From contig JBGVDD010000168.1 of the NCBI GenBank assembly GCA_045119215.1, positions 62,001 to 126,000 on the forward strand: DNA of 64,000 bases, read 5' to 3'. The notes under the pieces are model-generated. The model saw nothing but the letters and a program-made list of their open reading frames with translations. It was not told the DNA's origin and did not search any database. Below are positions 28,481 through 37,190 of the stretch, one piece after another; positions within the stretch are counted from its first letter, which is position 1; the number at the start of each line of letters is the position of its first letter. This DNA is from RUG11237 sp045119215 (lineage in GTDB: Bacteria > Bacillota > Clostridia > Lachnospirales > Lachnospiraceae). A program made the position numbers and the translations under genes.

Positions 28481-31355
28481 TATCAAAGATTTTATTCTGG
28501 GAATTATAAAATCAAGATTGTTTGTCCTTGTCCTTGTATTCGTGTTTCTTTTTTTTGTACTAATACAAAGACTGTTTACATTGCAGATTGTTAACGGAGC
28601 AGACTATCAGGAAAAATATTCCCTAAAAACAGAAAAAAAACAGACTATTTCAAGTACCAGGGGGAACATCTATGATAGAAACGGTAAACTGTTGGCATAT
28701 GATGAACTTGCTTATTCCGTGACAATAGAAGATACTTATACTGGAAAAGATAAAAATGAACATTTGAATTCTGTGATTCGTAAGGTAGTGAAAATTATTG
28801 AGGACCACGGAGATAAGATTATCAATGATTTTAATATTATAATTAATGAACAAGGATTTTATGAGTTTACGGTAGACGGTACTGCCAGACTGCGTTTTAT
28901 TGCAGATGTCTATGGATATGCTAAAATAGACCAGTTAAAGCTGGAACAAAAAAATATGACAGCCCAGAAATTAGTGGAATATATGGCGAAAAGGTATGGA
29001 ATTGGTTCTTATGTGAACGGTGACAAAACAAAGCCTTTTGAAATTGATTCCAGTTATACTAAGGAAGAACTGTTAAAAGTGATTACAGTGAGATATCAAT
29101 TAAGCTTAAATATGTATCAGCAGTATGTGGCTACTACCATTGCAAATGATGTGAAAGCAGAAACTGTGGCTGTGATTATGGAAAACAGTGGAGAACTAGA
29201 AGGGGTTGATATAGCGGAGACTACCATGCGTCGATATGTTGACAGCGAGTATATGGCTCAAATTATAGGATATACTGGTAAAATATCTGCAGACGAGTTG
29301 GAAGAATATCAGAAACAGGATGAAAGCTACACTTTGACCGACACCGTGGGAAAAGCCGGGATAGAGCAAGAAATGGAGACACAGCTTCAAGGGAAAAAAG
29401 GATACAAGCTTGTGGCAGTAGACAACATGGGTAAAGTGGTAGAGGAACTGGAAAGAAAAGAGCCAGAGGCTGGAAATGATTTGTATCTGAATATTGATAT
29501 TGAACTGCAAAAAGCAGTTTACAATATTATTGAACAGCGATTAGCAGGTATATTATATTCTAAGATTATAAACCAAAAGAATTATGTGCAGGGAAGCAGT
29601 AAGGCAAAGGACATTATGATTCCTATTGATGATGTATACTATGCATTGATTAATAACAATGTAATTCGTACTTCCCACTTTACGGAAAAGGATGCTGGAG
29701 AAGTGGAAAAACAGGTTCAGGCTAAGTATGAGTCGCGCAGGGATGATGTGATTTCACAGATTATGAACGAATTAAATGCTGTAAACCCTACACCATATCA
29801 GTCCTTGTCAAAGGAAATGCAGGTTTATGAGTACTTTATCGTTACCATGTTGGGAAAATATAATGATGGAATTATTGTCAATGTGGATACGAATTCCGAT
29901 GTATATAAGGCTTGGAAAGATGAAACAATAGGATTAAAAGATTACTTAAAGTTTTTAGTGGAAGAAAATTGCATTGATATATCAAAACTGGAAGTGGAGA
30001 GTAAGTATTCCGATTCGGATGAAATATATCAATCCTTACTGCAATATATTCAAAAGAAACTGACGGATGGGGTTTTGGTGAGAGATTCCCAGGGGAATGT
30101 AAGCAGTTTTGAAAAAAAAGTGTTTAAATATATGATTGCTGGTAATTTAGTCAGCGGGGATGAATTATGCAGAATTTTGTATGAACAAGGTGTGCTGCCA
30201 GAGGATGATGAGGACAAGGAAAAATTGTATAGTGGTGCAGTTTCAGCTTACAGTTTCCTCAAGGATAAAATTAAAAATATTGAAATTACACCGGCACAGT
30301 TGGCGTTGGATCCCTGCTCCGCATCCTGTGTTGTAACGGATGTGAATACAGGAGAGGCGTTAGCAGTGGTTTCTTATCCTGGATATGATAATAACAAGCT
30401 GGCAAATACGGTGGATTCAGATTATTACAATGACTTATTAAGTGATTTGTCGAAACCATTGTATAACTCAGTGACCCAGCAGCAGACAGCACCGGGATCC
30501 ACCTTTAAGCCTATCTCAGCAATTGCGGGACTGGAAGAAAAGGTTATCAGTACAGGAAGTTATATTACCTGTACCGGTATTTTTAAAAGAGTAGAGCCAA
30601 ATATTAAATGTTGGATTTACAGTGGCAGTCATGGAGGACTGAATGTGGTAGGTGGATTAAAGAATTCATGTAACTACTTTTTTAATGAAGTAGCATGGCT
30701 TCTTAGCCAGAATAATGGCCGGTATGATACAGAACAGGGCTTGGCAAAGATAAAAAAATATGCTAAATTATTCGGGTTGGGAGATACTTCCGGACTAGAA
30801 ATGGTGGAAACCCCACCGGAGATTTCAGATACCGATCCATTGCGTTCGGCGATTGGGCAGGGAACCCATAACTATACGGTTTCCCAGCTTTCAAGATATG
30901 TGACAACTCTGGCAAATCAGGGTACCTGTTACAATTTAAGTTTGATAGATAGGATTAAGAATCCAGAGGGCAAAGTGGTTAAGGATTTCACACCTACTGT
31001 TTATCATCAGGTTGACATAGCAGATTCTACCTGGACAGCGGTGAAATCAGGAATGATACAAGCGGCTTCTGGATATAATGCACTGAAACAAATCGAAGAT
31101 AGTATTACTGTGGCAGGAAAGACAGGAACGGCTGAGCAAAATAAAAACAGGGCAAATCATGCTTTATTTATTGGATATGCTCCAGCACAAAATCCTGAAA
31201 TTGCTGTGGCAACCAGAATTAATTTTGGTTATACATCATCTAATGCTGTTGAAATTGCACGAGATGTGTTAAAATATTATTTTGAGCTGGAAAACGAGGA
31301 TGATATTCTGAGTGGAATCGCAGAATCTCCAAGTGGACAGACCATTGGAGATTAG
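28470..31355 (+). CDS. mrdA: Penicillin-binding protein 2 (class B transpeptidase), oversized
   Basis: A 961-residue transpeptidase for elongation-mode wall synthesis. One N-terminal membrane helix and a pedestal domain (RGNIYDRNG, YMAQIIGYTGKIS) come first. The catalytic domain has S677 in GSTFKP, the SCN motif in LKNSCNYF, and K884 in GKTGTA. About 250 extra residues (roughly 340-610) lie between pedestal and catalytic domain, compared with the usual 600-700-residue family members. The TTG start overlaps mreD, with AAAAGGAG 11 bases before. Confidence 0.92.
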   Translation: MLNDIKDFILGIIKSRLFVLVLVFVFLFFVLIQRLFTLQIVNGADYQEKYSLKTEKKQTISSTRGNIYDRNGKLLAYDELAYSVTIEDTYTGKDKNEHLNSVIRKVVKIIEDHGDKIINDFNIIINEQGFYEFTVDGTARLRFIADVYGYAKIDQLKLEQKNMTAQKLVEYMAKRYGIGSYVNGDKTKPFEIDSSYTKEELLKVITVRYQLSLNMYQQYVATTIANDVKAETVAVIMENSGELEGVDIAETTMRRYVDSEYMAQIIGYTGKISADELEEYQKQDESYTLTDTVGKAGIEQEMETQLQGKKGYKLVAVDNMGKVVEELERKEPEAGNDLYLNIDIELQKAVYNIIEQRLAGILYSKIINQKNYVQGSSKAKDIMIPIDDVYYALINNNVIRTSHFTEKDAGEVEKQVQAKYESRRDDVISQIMNELNAVNPTPYQSLSKEMQVYEYFIVTMLGKYNDGIIVNVDTNSDVYKAWKDETIGLKDYLKFLVEENCIDISKLEVESKYSDSDEIYQSLLQYIQKKLTDGVLVRDSQGNVSSFEKKVFKYMIAGNLVSGDELCRILYEQGVLPEDDEDKEKLYSGAVSAYSFLKDKIKNIEITPAQLALDPCSASCVVTDVNTGEALAVVSYPGYDNNKLANTVDSDYYNDLLSDLSKPLYNSVTQQQTAPGSTFKPISAIAGLEEKVISTGSYITCTGIFKRVEPNIKCWIYSGSHGGLNVVGGLKNSCNYFFNEVAWLLSQNNGRYDTEQGLAKIKKYAKLFGLGDTSGLEMVETPPEISDTDPLRSAIGQGTHNYTVSQLSRYVTTLANQGTCYNLSLIDRIKNPEGKVVKDFTPTVYHQVDIADSTWTAVKSGMIQAASGYNALKQIEDSITVAGKTGTAEQNKNRANHALFIGYAPAQNPEIAVATRINFGYTSSNAVEIARDVLKYYFELENEDDILSGIAESPSGQTIGD

Positions 31356-31374
31356 TAGGATACTGGAGGTGTAA

Positions 31375-32091
31375 GTGTTGAAGGATACGGTAGTCATAAA
31401 AAGTAATGCTTATGGGCTGATTTTGGATATGGATGCTGATATTCCGTTTGAAGAACTTTTGAATACCATAGGGAAGAAGTTTAAAGATTCGGCAAAATTT
31501 TTTAAAAATGCCAAAATGGGAATCTCTTTTAAAGGAAGGGAATTGACAGATGAGCAAGAAAAAGCTATTCTTAATATTATTTCTGAAAATTCCCAGCTTG
31601 ATATTGTGTGTGTAGTTCAGAAGGACTCCTTTGAAGAAAAGGTGTTTAAAGAAGCGGTGGAAAAGAAAGAAAAGGAAACGATTCGCCTTGAAGCGGAGGC
31701 AGTATTGCAGGCAAAAGACGGAAAGTTTTATAAAGGTACACTTCGCTCCGGACAAGTTTTCGAAGCGGATAGCAGTGTGGTAATTCTTGGAGATGTAAAT
31801 CCGGGTGCCAGTGTAATTTCCACCGGAAATATTGTTGTATTAGGTGCATTAAAGGGTTATGCTTATGCAGGAGGTAATGGGAATGATAGTGCTTTTGTTG
31901 TTGCATTGGAAATGAACCCTATGCAGATAAAAATAGGCGATAAGATAGCACGTTCTTCAGATGAAAAAACCTTTTTTAAAAGAAAAAAGAAAGTGTCCCT
32001 AGAGCCTAAAATTGCATTTGTTGAAGATGGAAATATCTATATTGAAACCATCAGCAGAGATGTGTTAAATGATATTAATTTAAAAGTTTAA
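31375..32091 (+). CDS. minC: Septum site-determining protein MinC
   Basis: A 238-residue FtsZ-polymerisation inhibitor. The N-terminal domain (1-100) is followed by the C-terminal beta-helix (about 115-210) with LRSGQ, VILGDVNPGASVISTGNIVV and LGALKGYAYAG, the family hallmark. GTG 31375 (or TTG 31378) follows GGAGG. First of minCDE. Confidence 0.92.
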   Translation: MLKDTVVIKSNAYGLILDMDADIPFEELLNTIGKKFKDSAKFFKNAKMGISFKGRELTDEQEKAILNIISENSQLDIVCVVQKDSFEEKVFKEAVEKKEKETIRLEAEAVLQAKDGKFYKGTLRSGQVFEADSSVVILGDVNPGASVISTGNIVVLGALKGYAYAGGNGNDSAFVVALEMNPMQIKIGDKIARSSDEKTFFKRKKKVSLEPKIAFVEDGNIYIETISRDVLNDINLKV

Positions 32092-32107
32092 TTTGGAGGA
32101 ACGAAAA

Positions 32108-32899
32108 ATGAGCGAAGTTATCGTAATTACATCCGGAAAGGGTGGGGTAGGAAAAACTACAACCACGGCTAATGTAGGTACCGGATTGGCAAAGCTGGAC
32201 AAGAAAGTGGTATTGATTGACACTGATATAGGATTACGTAATCTTGATGTAGTTATGGGATTGGAAAACCGTATTGTATACAATCTGGTAGATGTTGTGG
32301 AAGGAAACTGCCGTATTAAACAGGCCTTAATAAAGGATAAGCGTTATCCAAATCTGTATTTATTGCCTTCTGCACAGACCAAGGATAAAACATCAGTGAC
32401 TCCAGAACAGATGAAGAAATTAACCGATGAGTTGAGAGAAGAATTTGATTACATAATTCTTGATTGTCCTGCAGGTATAGAGCAAGGATTTAAAAATGCA
32501 ATAGCAGGAGCAGACAGGGCATTGGTTGTAACCACTCCAGAGGTTTCAGCGATTCGAGATGCGGATAGAATTATTGGTTTACTGGAGGCAAATGAATTAA
32601 AACGCACAGATTTAATTGTAAACAGAATTCGTATGGATATGGTAAAACGTGGTGATATGATGTCCATTGATGACGTTGTGGATATTTTAGCAGTTAACTT
32701 AATTGGAGCAGTACCAGATGATGAGCAGATTGTCATTTCTACGAATCAGGGTGATCCTTTGGTGGGTTCCGACGCATTGGCAGGAAGGGCATACATGAAT
32801 ATATGTAAACGTATTCTGGGAGAAGAAGTACCGTTGCTTGATTTAGATACCGGAAGCGGATTCTTCGCAAAACTTTCCTCATTATTTAAGAAAAATTAG
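32108..32899 (+). CDS. minD: Septum site-determining ATPase MinD
   Basis: A 263-residue ParA/MinD ATPase with the deviant Walker A GKGGVGKTT, switch I (DTDIGLRNLD), Walker B YIILDCPAG and a C-terminal amphipathic membrane-targeting helix (FFAKLSSLFKK). It recruits MinC to the membrane and is displaced by MinE. ATG 32108 follows GGAGG. Confidence 0.96.
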   Translation: MSEVIVITSGKGGVGKTTTTANVGTGLAKLDKKVVLIDTDIGLRNLDVVMGLENRIVYNLVDVVEGNCRIKQALIKDKRYPNLYLLPSAQTKDKTSVTPEQMKKLTDELREEFDYIILDCPAGIEQGFKNAIAGADRALVVTTPEVSAIRDADRIIGLLEANELKRTDLIVNRIRMDMVKRGDMMSIDDVVDILAVNLIGAVPDDEQIVISTNQGDPLVGSDALAGRAYMNICKRILGEEVPLLDLDTGSGFFAKLSSLFKKN

Positions 32900-32916
32900 T
32901 ACTGAGGAGGATTACC

Positions 32917-33198
32917 ATGGGATTGATGGATTTTTTTAAGAAAAAAAATTCTGGTGAAGTTGCCAAGGACAGACTAAAATTATTACTTATTTCAGATCGG
33001 GCTAATTGCTCACCAGAGATTATGGAAATGATAAAAAATGATATTATCAAGGTTATTTCCAAATATATGGAAATTGATGCAGAAGGATTGGATATTCAGA
33101 TTACACAGACAGAATCTGATGCAAGTAACGGTAATGTTCCGGCTTTATGTGCCAATATTCCAATTAAGGATTTAAAACAGGCAAATAAAGATGGATAA
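32917..33198 (+). CDS. minE: Cell division topological specificity factor MinE
   Basis: A 93-residue MinD partner. It has an N-terminal membrane-targeting helix (MGLMDFFKKK), an anti-MinCD segment (KDRLKLLLISDR) and a C-terminal topological domain. It starts 17 bases after minD with GAGGAGG. A full Min oscillator is thus encoded inside the rod-shape cluster. Confidence 0.94.
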   Translation: MGLMDFFKKKNSGEVAKDRLKLLLISDRANCSPEIMEMIKNDIIKVISKYMEIDAEGLDIQITQTESDASNGNVPALCANIPIKDLKQANKDG

Positions 33199-33224
33199 CC
33201 TGAAATAGAATCTGAGGGAATGAT

Positions 33225-34328
33225 ATGTTAAAAAAATATGAGTTGAAACATTATAAATTTCATTTGATTCTGCTATTGATTACATTGACCACCATTGGAG
33301 TGCTTGTGGTAGGAAGCGCATTGCAAACGGTGCAATTGAAGCAGTTCCTAGGTATGATACTGGGAATTGTGGCAATGATAGTGGTTTCATTATTAGATTA
33401 TTCATATATTTTAAGATTTTATTGGATAATGTATGCGGTTTCTGTTATACTTTTACTAGCGGTAGAATTATTTGGCGTAAATGTAAACGGTTCACAAAGA
33501 TGGCTGGATATAGGCTACCAGTTTCAGCCCTCTGAACTTTGCAAAATTCTACTTATATTGTTTTTTGCAAAATATTTTCAACTTCATAGAGAACATTTAA
33601 ACACATTTCGTTCACTTTGTATCACAGCAATATTAATGTTGGTACCTATTGTTCTAATAAAAAAACAACCAGATTTGTCTACCACATTAACAGTCGCCTT
33701 TATTTTTTGTGCTATGCTATATGTATCAGGGCTTAGCTATAAACTGATAGGGACGGTGCTAGCCATTGTAGTTCCTTTTATGGTTATATTCTTATCAATT
33801 GTAATTCAGCCCGATCAAAAACTGCTGGAGAGTTATCAGAGAGATCGTATTATGGCATGGCTGGATCCAGAAGAATATGCAGACAGTACTGGTTACCAGC
33901 AGACAAATGCCAAGATGGCCATAGGTTCAGGGCAATTGTATGGAAAAGGATTGAATAATGACAGTATTGATTCTGTGAAAAATGGTAATTTTATTGCCGA
34001 GCCTGAAACCGATTTCATCTTTGCCGTCGTAGGAGAGGAATTGGGCTTTGTAGGTAGTGTGGTGATTATCGGACTTATCGGACTGATTGTCTTTTGCTGT
34101 GTTACTATAGGTGCACGAGCCAAGGATCTTTCGGGAACACTGATATGTGTGGGTATGGCATCTTTGATAGGATTTCAAAGTTTTGTAAATATTGGTGTGG
34201 CAACCAGTGTGTTGCCAAACACCGGGATACCACTTCCATTCGTAAGTTATGGATTGACTTCATTGGTCAGCCTTTATCTGGGAATGGGATTTGTACTAAA
34301 CGTTGGCTTGCAGCCGAAAAAATACTAA
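33225..34328 (+). CDS. rodA: RodA-type SEDS peptidoglycan glycosyltransferase
   Basis: A 367-residue SEDS protein with ten hydrophobic segments. Motifs: NGSQRWLDIGYQFQPSE, the KKQPDLST loop, AEPETDFIFAVVGEELGF and a proline-rich PNTGIPLPFVSYG. It polymerises glycan strands together with PBP2. The position after PBP2 and min genes favours RodA over FtsW or SpoVE, though these are close in sequence. Confidence 0.9.
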   Translation: MLKKYELKHYKFHLILLLITLTTIGVLVVGSALQTVQLKQFLGMILGIVAMIVVSLLDYSYILRFYWIMYAVSVILLLAVELFGVNVNGSQRWLDIGYQFQPSELCKILLILFFAKYFQLHREHLNTFRSLCITAILMLVPIVLIKKQPDLSTTLTVAFIFCAMLYVSGLSYKLIGTVLAIVVPFMVIFLSIVIQPDQKLLESYQRDRIMAWLDPEEYADSTGYQQTNAKMAIGSGQLYGKGLNNDSIDSVKNGNFIAEPETDFIFAVVGEELGFVGSVVIIGLIGLIVFCCVTIGARAKDLSGTLICVGMASLIGFQSFVNIGVATSVLPNTGIPLPFVSYGLTSLVSLYLGMGFVLNVGLQPKKY

Positions 34329-34343
34329 AAAGGGGGTTCGCAA

Positions 34344-34739
34344 ATGAACATCGGACTAATAGCACATGACTCAAAGAAAAAGTTAATGCAGAATTTCTGT
34401 ATTGCATACCGAGGCATTTTAAGCAAAAATGAATTGTATGCCACAGGTACCACAGGAAGACTGATTGAAGAAGTTACAAATTTAAATGTCCATAAATATT
34501 TGGCAGGACATTTAGGAGGAGAACAACAGTTGGGGGCTCAGATTGAGCATAACCAGATAGACTTATTGATTTTTTTGCGGGATCCACTGGCACCAAAGCA
34601 TCATGATCCAGATGTAAACAATGTATTCCGCTTGTGTGATATGCACAATATTCCGTTAGCTACCAATCTGGCGTCTGCTGAACTGCTTATTAAATCATTA
34701 GACAGAGGGGATCTTGAATGGCGTGAGATGTATAAGTAA
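34344..34739 (+). CDS. mgsA: Methylglyoxal synthase
   Basis: A 131-residue enzyme converting dihydroxyacetone phosphate to methylglyoxal, a relief valve when sugar phosphate builds up. The MGS fold motifs are clear: AHDSKKKLM, ATGTTGRLI, SGPLGG-like HLGGEQQLGAQI, and FLRDPLAPKHHDPD with the active-site Asp/His. It is 15 bases after rodA with AAAGGGGG. Confidence 0.95.
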   Translation: MNIGLIAHDSKKKLMQNFCIAYRGILSKNELYATGTTGRLIEEVTNLNVHKYLAGHLGGEQQLGAQIEHNQIDLLIFLRDPLAPKHHDPDVNNVFRLCDMHNIPLATNLASAELLIKSLDRGDLEWREMYK

Positions 34740-35712
34740 ACGGTTGTCAGGTGTATTACTTTCCATTGCTATGGTTCTTGCAATTACTGGCTGTGAGACA
34801 GCAAATATTCCTCAACCTTTTCAGGCAGATAATCCTGCATCGGTTTATAGTGTTCTGGAGGGTGAGAATACTGGGTTTAGTGATTCTTTTGCCAGTGATT
34901 TGTGTGTAATTAACAATGATAAGACAGATTTAAAAATTGATATGACAGGCAGTGAAAGTGCGGGACTTTTTGATTTAAATCATAAACAGGTTCTGTATGG
35001 GATTAATGTTCACAAACAAATGAATCCTGCCAGTCTCACCAAAGTAATGACAGCATTACTGGCATTGGAAAATTGTAAGCTGGACGATGTGATTACAGCT
35101 ACCGGGGATGTTGAAGTTCAGGAACCGGGTGCCCAGTTATGTGGTTTGAAAGAAGGAGATACTCTGACTGTGGACCAGGCATTGTATGCTCTGTTAATTT
35201 ATTCGGGCAATGATGTGGCAGTTGCTATTGCCGATCATGTGGCAGGCAGCGTAGAGGAATTTTCAAAAATGATGAATGAAAGAGCTGTTGCGTTGGGCGC
35301 TACTAACAGTCATTTTTCTAATCCCCATGGTCTGACAGCGTCAGATCATTACACCACAGCTTACGATTTATATCTGATATTTAATGAAGCCAGAAAGTGG
35401 GACAAATTTACGGAAATCATACATTCCACAGAGTATTCTACCGTATATAAGGATAAAGCTGGAAATAATAAATATATGAATTTTAAAAGTACTAATTTGC
35501 TTTTTGATAGTGAATCAGGGTATAATGTGCCAAGTAATATCACTGTAATTGGTGGTAAGACTGGTACTACAGAAGCAGCAGGTGCCTGTCTGATACTTTT
35601 AAGCAACGATAGCGCAGGTAATCCGTATATTTCTGTGATTATGAAGTCTGACAGTAAAAATGTATTGTATACTAATATGGTTCATTTGTTAGAAGGTGTT
35701 AGTGCAGAATAA
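34723..35712 (+). CDS. dacA: D-alanyl-D-alanine carboxypeptidase (PBP5/6 family), likely lipoprotein
   Basis: A roughly 329-residue S11 carboxypeptidase that trims the terminal D-Ala of peptidoglycan stems. Active-site motifs are SLTK (in NPASLTKVM), SGN (IYSGNDVAV) and KTG (GGKTGTTEA). The N-terminus has a hydrophobic segment ending in a lipobox-like AITGC, so lipid anchoring is plausible instead of the usual C-terminal amphipathic helix. GTG 34723 overlaps mgsA; TTG 34714 is an alternative. It closes the shape/division cluster. Confidence 0.88.
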   Translation: MRCISKRLSGVLLSIAMVLAITGCETANIPQPFQADNPASVYSVLEGENTGFSDSFASDLCVINNDKTDLKIDMTGSESAGLFDLNHKQVLYGINVHKQMNPASLTKVMTALLALENCKLDDVITATGDVEVQEPGAQLCGLKEGDTLTVDQALYALLIYSGNDVAVAIADHVAGSVEEFSKMMNERAVALGATNSHFSNPHGLTASDHYTTAYDLYLIFNEARKWDKFTEIIHSTEYSTVYKDKAGNNKYMNFKSTNLLFDSESGYNVPSNITVIGGKTGTTEAAGACLILLSNDSAGNPYISVIMKSDSKNVLYTNMVHLLEGVSAE

Positions 35713-35726
35713 TGGAATAAAAAAAG

Positions 35727-35770
35727 AAAAGACAACGATTTTCTACTTCGTGGAAAACGTTGTCTTTTTT
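35727..35770. terminator. Bidirectional terminator between dacA and the DUF378 gene
   Basis: AAAAGACAACG (35727-35737) and CGTTGTCTTTT (35758-35768) form a long stem with an inner TTTTC/GAAAA pairing and a TTCG loop. It has a T-run on the plus side and A-run on the other, so it can act for both converging genes. Confidence 0.85.
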
Positions 35771-35785
35771 GTGGAAAATATTGAC

Positions 35786-35998
35786 TTAAGCCCTGCCAAG
35801 CGCATTAATGCGTCCAAATACGCTGAGCATATACAGACCACAAATACCCACAATACCATAAATGATACGGCTTAACCATGACATATTGCCAAAGAGCCAT
35901 GCAATCAGGTCAAAGCCAAAGAAACCTATGAGTCCCCAATTAACAGCACCGATGATTACAAGGGTAAGTACAAAGTAGTCAATACATCTAGAATCCAT
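35786..35998 (-). CDS. DUF378 family small membrane protein
   Basis: A 70-residue protein with two hydrophobic helices and the DUF378 pattern (TLVIIGAVNWGLIGFFGFDLIA, in two parts, then YGIVGICGLY). Function unknown in the family. On the minus strand it has AAAGGAGATAT before ATG. It converges on dacA and shares a terminator. Confidence 0.85.
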   Translation of the reverse strand: MDSRCIDYFVLTLVIIGAVNWGLIGFFGFDLIAWLFGNMSWLSRIIYGIVGICGLYMLSVFGRINALGRA

Positions 35999-36136
35999 AA
36001 ATATCTCCTTTCTTGTGAAAACCTTTTGGTATCCACACTTATAGTTTGAACCAATATAAGGATTTTATACCAGTATTACTAAATACTTTTGTGAAAAATA
36101 TGTCGAAAAAATTTAAATCTAATTTTCTGTATGGGT

Positions 36137-36165
36137 TTGACTTATGTAGGCAATTATTTTATAAT
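36137..36165 (+). promoter_or_regulatory. Strong SigA-type promoter for the radical SAM gene
   Basis: TTGACT (36137-36142), 17-base spacer, TATAAT (36160-36165). The predicted start of transcription (~36172) rules out GTG 36174 and supports GTG 36204 as the first codon. Confidence 0.85.
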
Positions 36166-36203
36166 GAGGAATAGTGGTTAAAACATATTTAGGGAGGCAT
36201 TTT

Positions 36204-37157
36204 GTGGAACGGGAAATTTATAGAGTTTACTCTTCATATTTAAAAGAGAAATACGGAGAAAAAGTATACAAACTTCCGGTGAATTTGCCAGTTACCTGCC
36301 CTAATAAAGAGAAAGGCTTCGGCTGCAGTTTTTGCTCTGATAGTGGTACCGGCTTTGAGGCCATGAGCCAGTCTGTCAGTGTAACAGAGCAGTTGATGAT
36401 TACCAGAGAAAAAATTGAAAAAAAGTACGGAGCTCATAAATTTATAGCCTATTTTCAGAATTATACAAATACATATCTTCCCCTAGGGCAGTTTGAAGGA
36501 TATGTAAACCAGGCGGCAAAGGTAAAGGACGTGGTGGAAATCAGTATTTCCACCAGACCCGATTGTATTCATGAGGCGTATTTGAAAGTTTTGGAAGATG
36601 TAAAAAATAGAGTTAATCTTAATATTACCGTAGAGCTGGGTTTGCAAACAGCAAATTATCACACGCTGCATAAAATTTCCAGAGGACACGGATTGGCTGA
36701 ATTTCTTGGAGCAGTACAACTTATTTCCAAATATGGATTTGAAGTTTGTGTTCATATTATTCCAAACCTACCATATGACACTATGGAGGATGTGGTGGAG
36801 ACAGCCAGGATTATATCAGCATTACCTATTGGACAGGTGAAACTACATTCATTATACATTGCCAAGGGTACGGTTATGGCACAACAATATGAAAAAGGGG
36901 AACTTCAGATTTGTGACAAGCAGGAGTATTTTGAACGTTTGGCACAGTTTTTGATGAACTTGAGGAAAGAGATTGTGATCGAGCGTTTATTCAGCAGAAT
37001 TCCGGAACAGGATTCTGTGTTTTGTAATTGGGGAGAAAGCTGGTGGAAGTGCCAGGAAGAATTTGTACAATATATGAAGGAACAAGGTTTCTATCAGGGA
37101 AGGTTATGTTTTAAAACAGGACAACTTTTGGTAGATAAAGGATACGTAGGTGTGTAA
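36204..37157 (+). CDS. TIGR01212 family radical SAM protein (YhcC-like)
   Basis: A 317-residue radical SAM protein of the YhcC/TIGR01212 family. The cluster cysteines are C32, C41 and C44 in CPNKEKGFGCSFC, an atypical spacing characteristic of this family. Other motifs are the AYFQNYTNTYLPL and ELGLQTANYHTL segments. The reaction is unknown; tRNA modification has been suggested for relatives. GTG 36204 follows AGGGAGG at six bases. Confidence 0.88.
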   Translation: MEREIYRVYSSYLKEKYGEKVYKLPVNLPVTCPNKEKGFGCSFCSDSGTGFEAMSQSVSVTEQLMITREKIEKKYGAHKFIAYFQNYTNTYLPLGQFEGYVNQAAKVKDVVEISISTRPDCIHEAYLKVLEDVKNRVNLNITVELGLQTANYHTLHKISRGHGLAEFLGAVQLISKYGFEVCVHIIPNLPYDTMEDVVETARIISALPIGQVKLHSLYIAKGTVMAQQYEKGELQICDKQEYFERLAQFLMNLRKEIVIERLFSRIPEQDSVFCNWGESWWKCQEEFVQYMKEQGFYQGRLCFKTGQLLVDKGYVGV

Positions 37158-37190
37158 GAATAGCCAGTGGAGCAGTTAGGAGGGTGTCAT

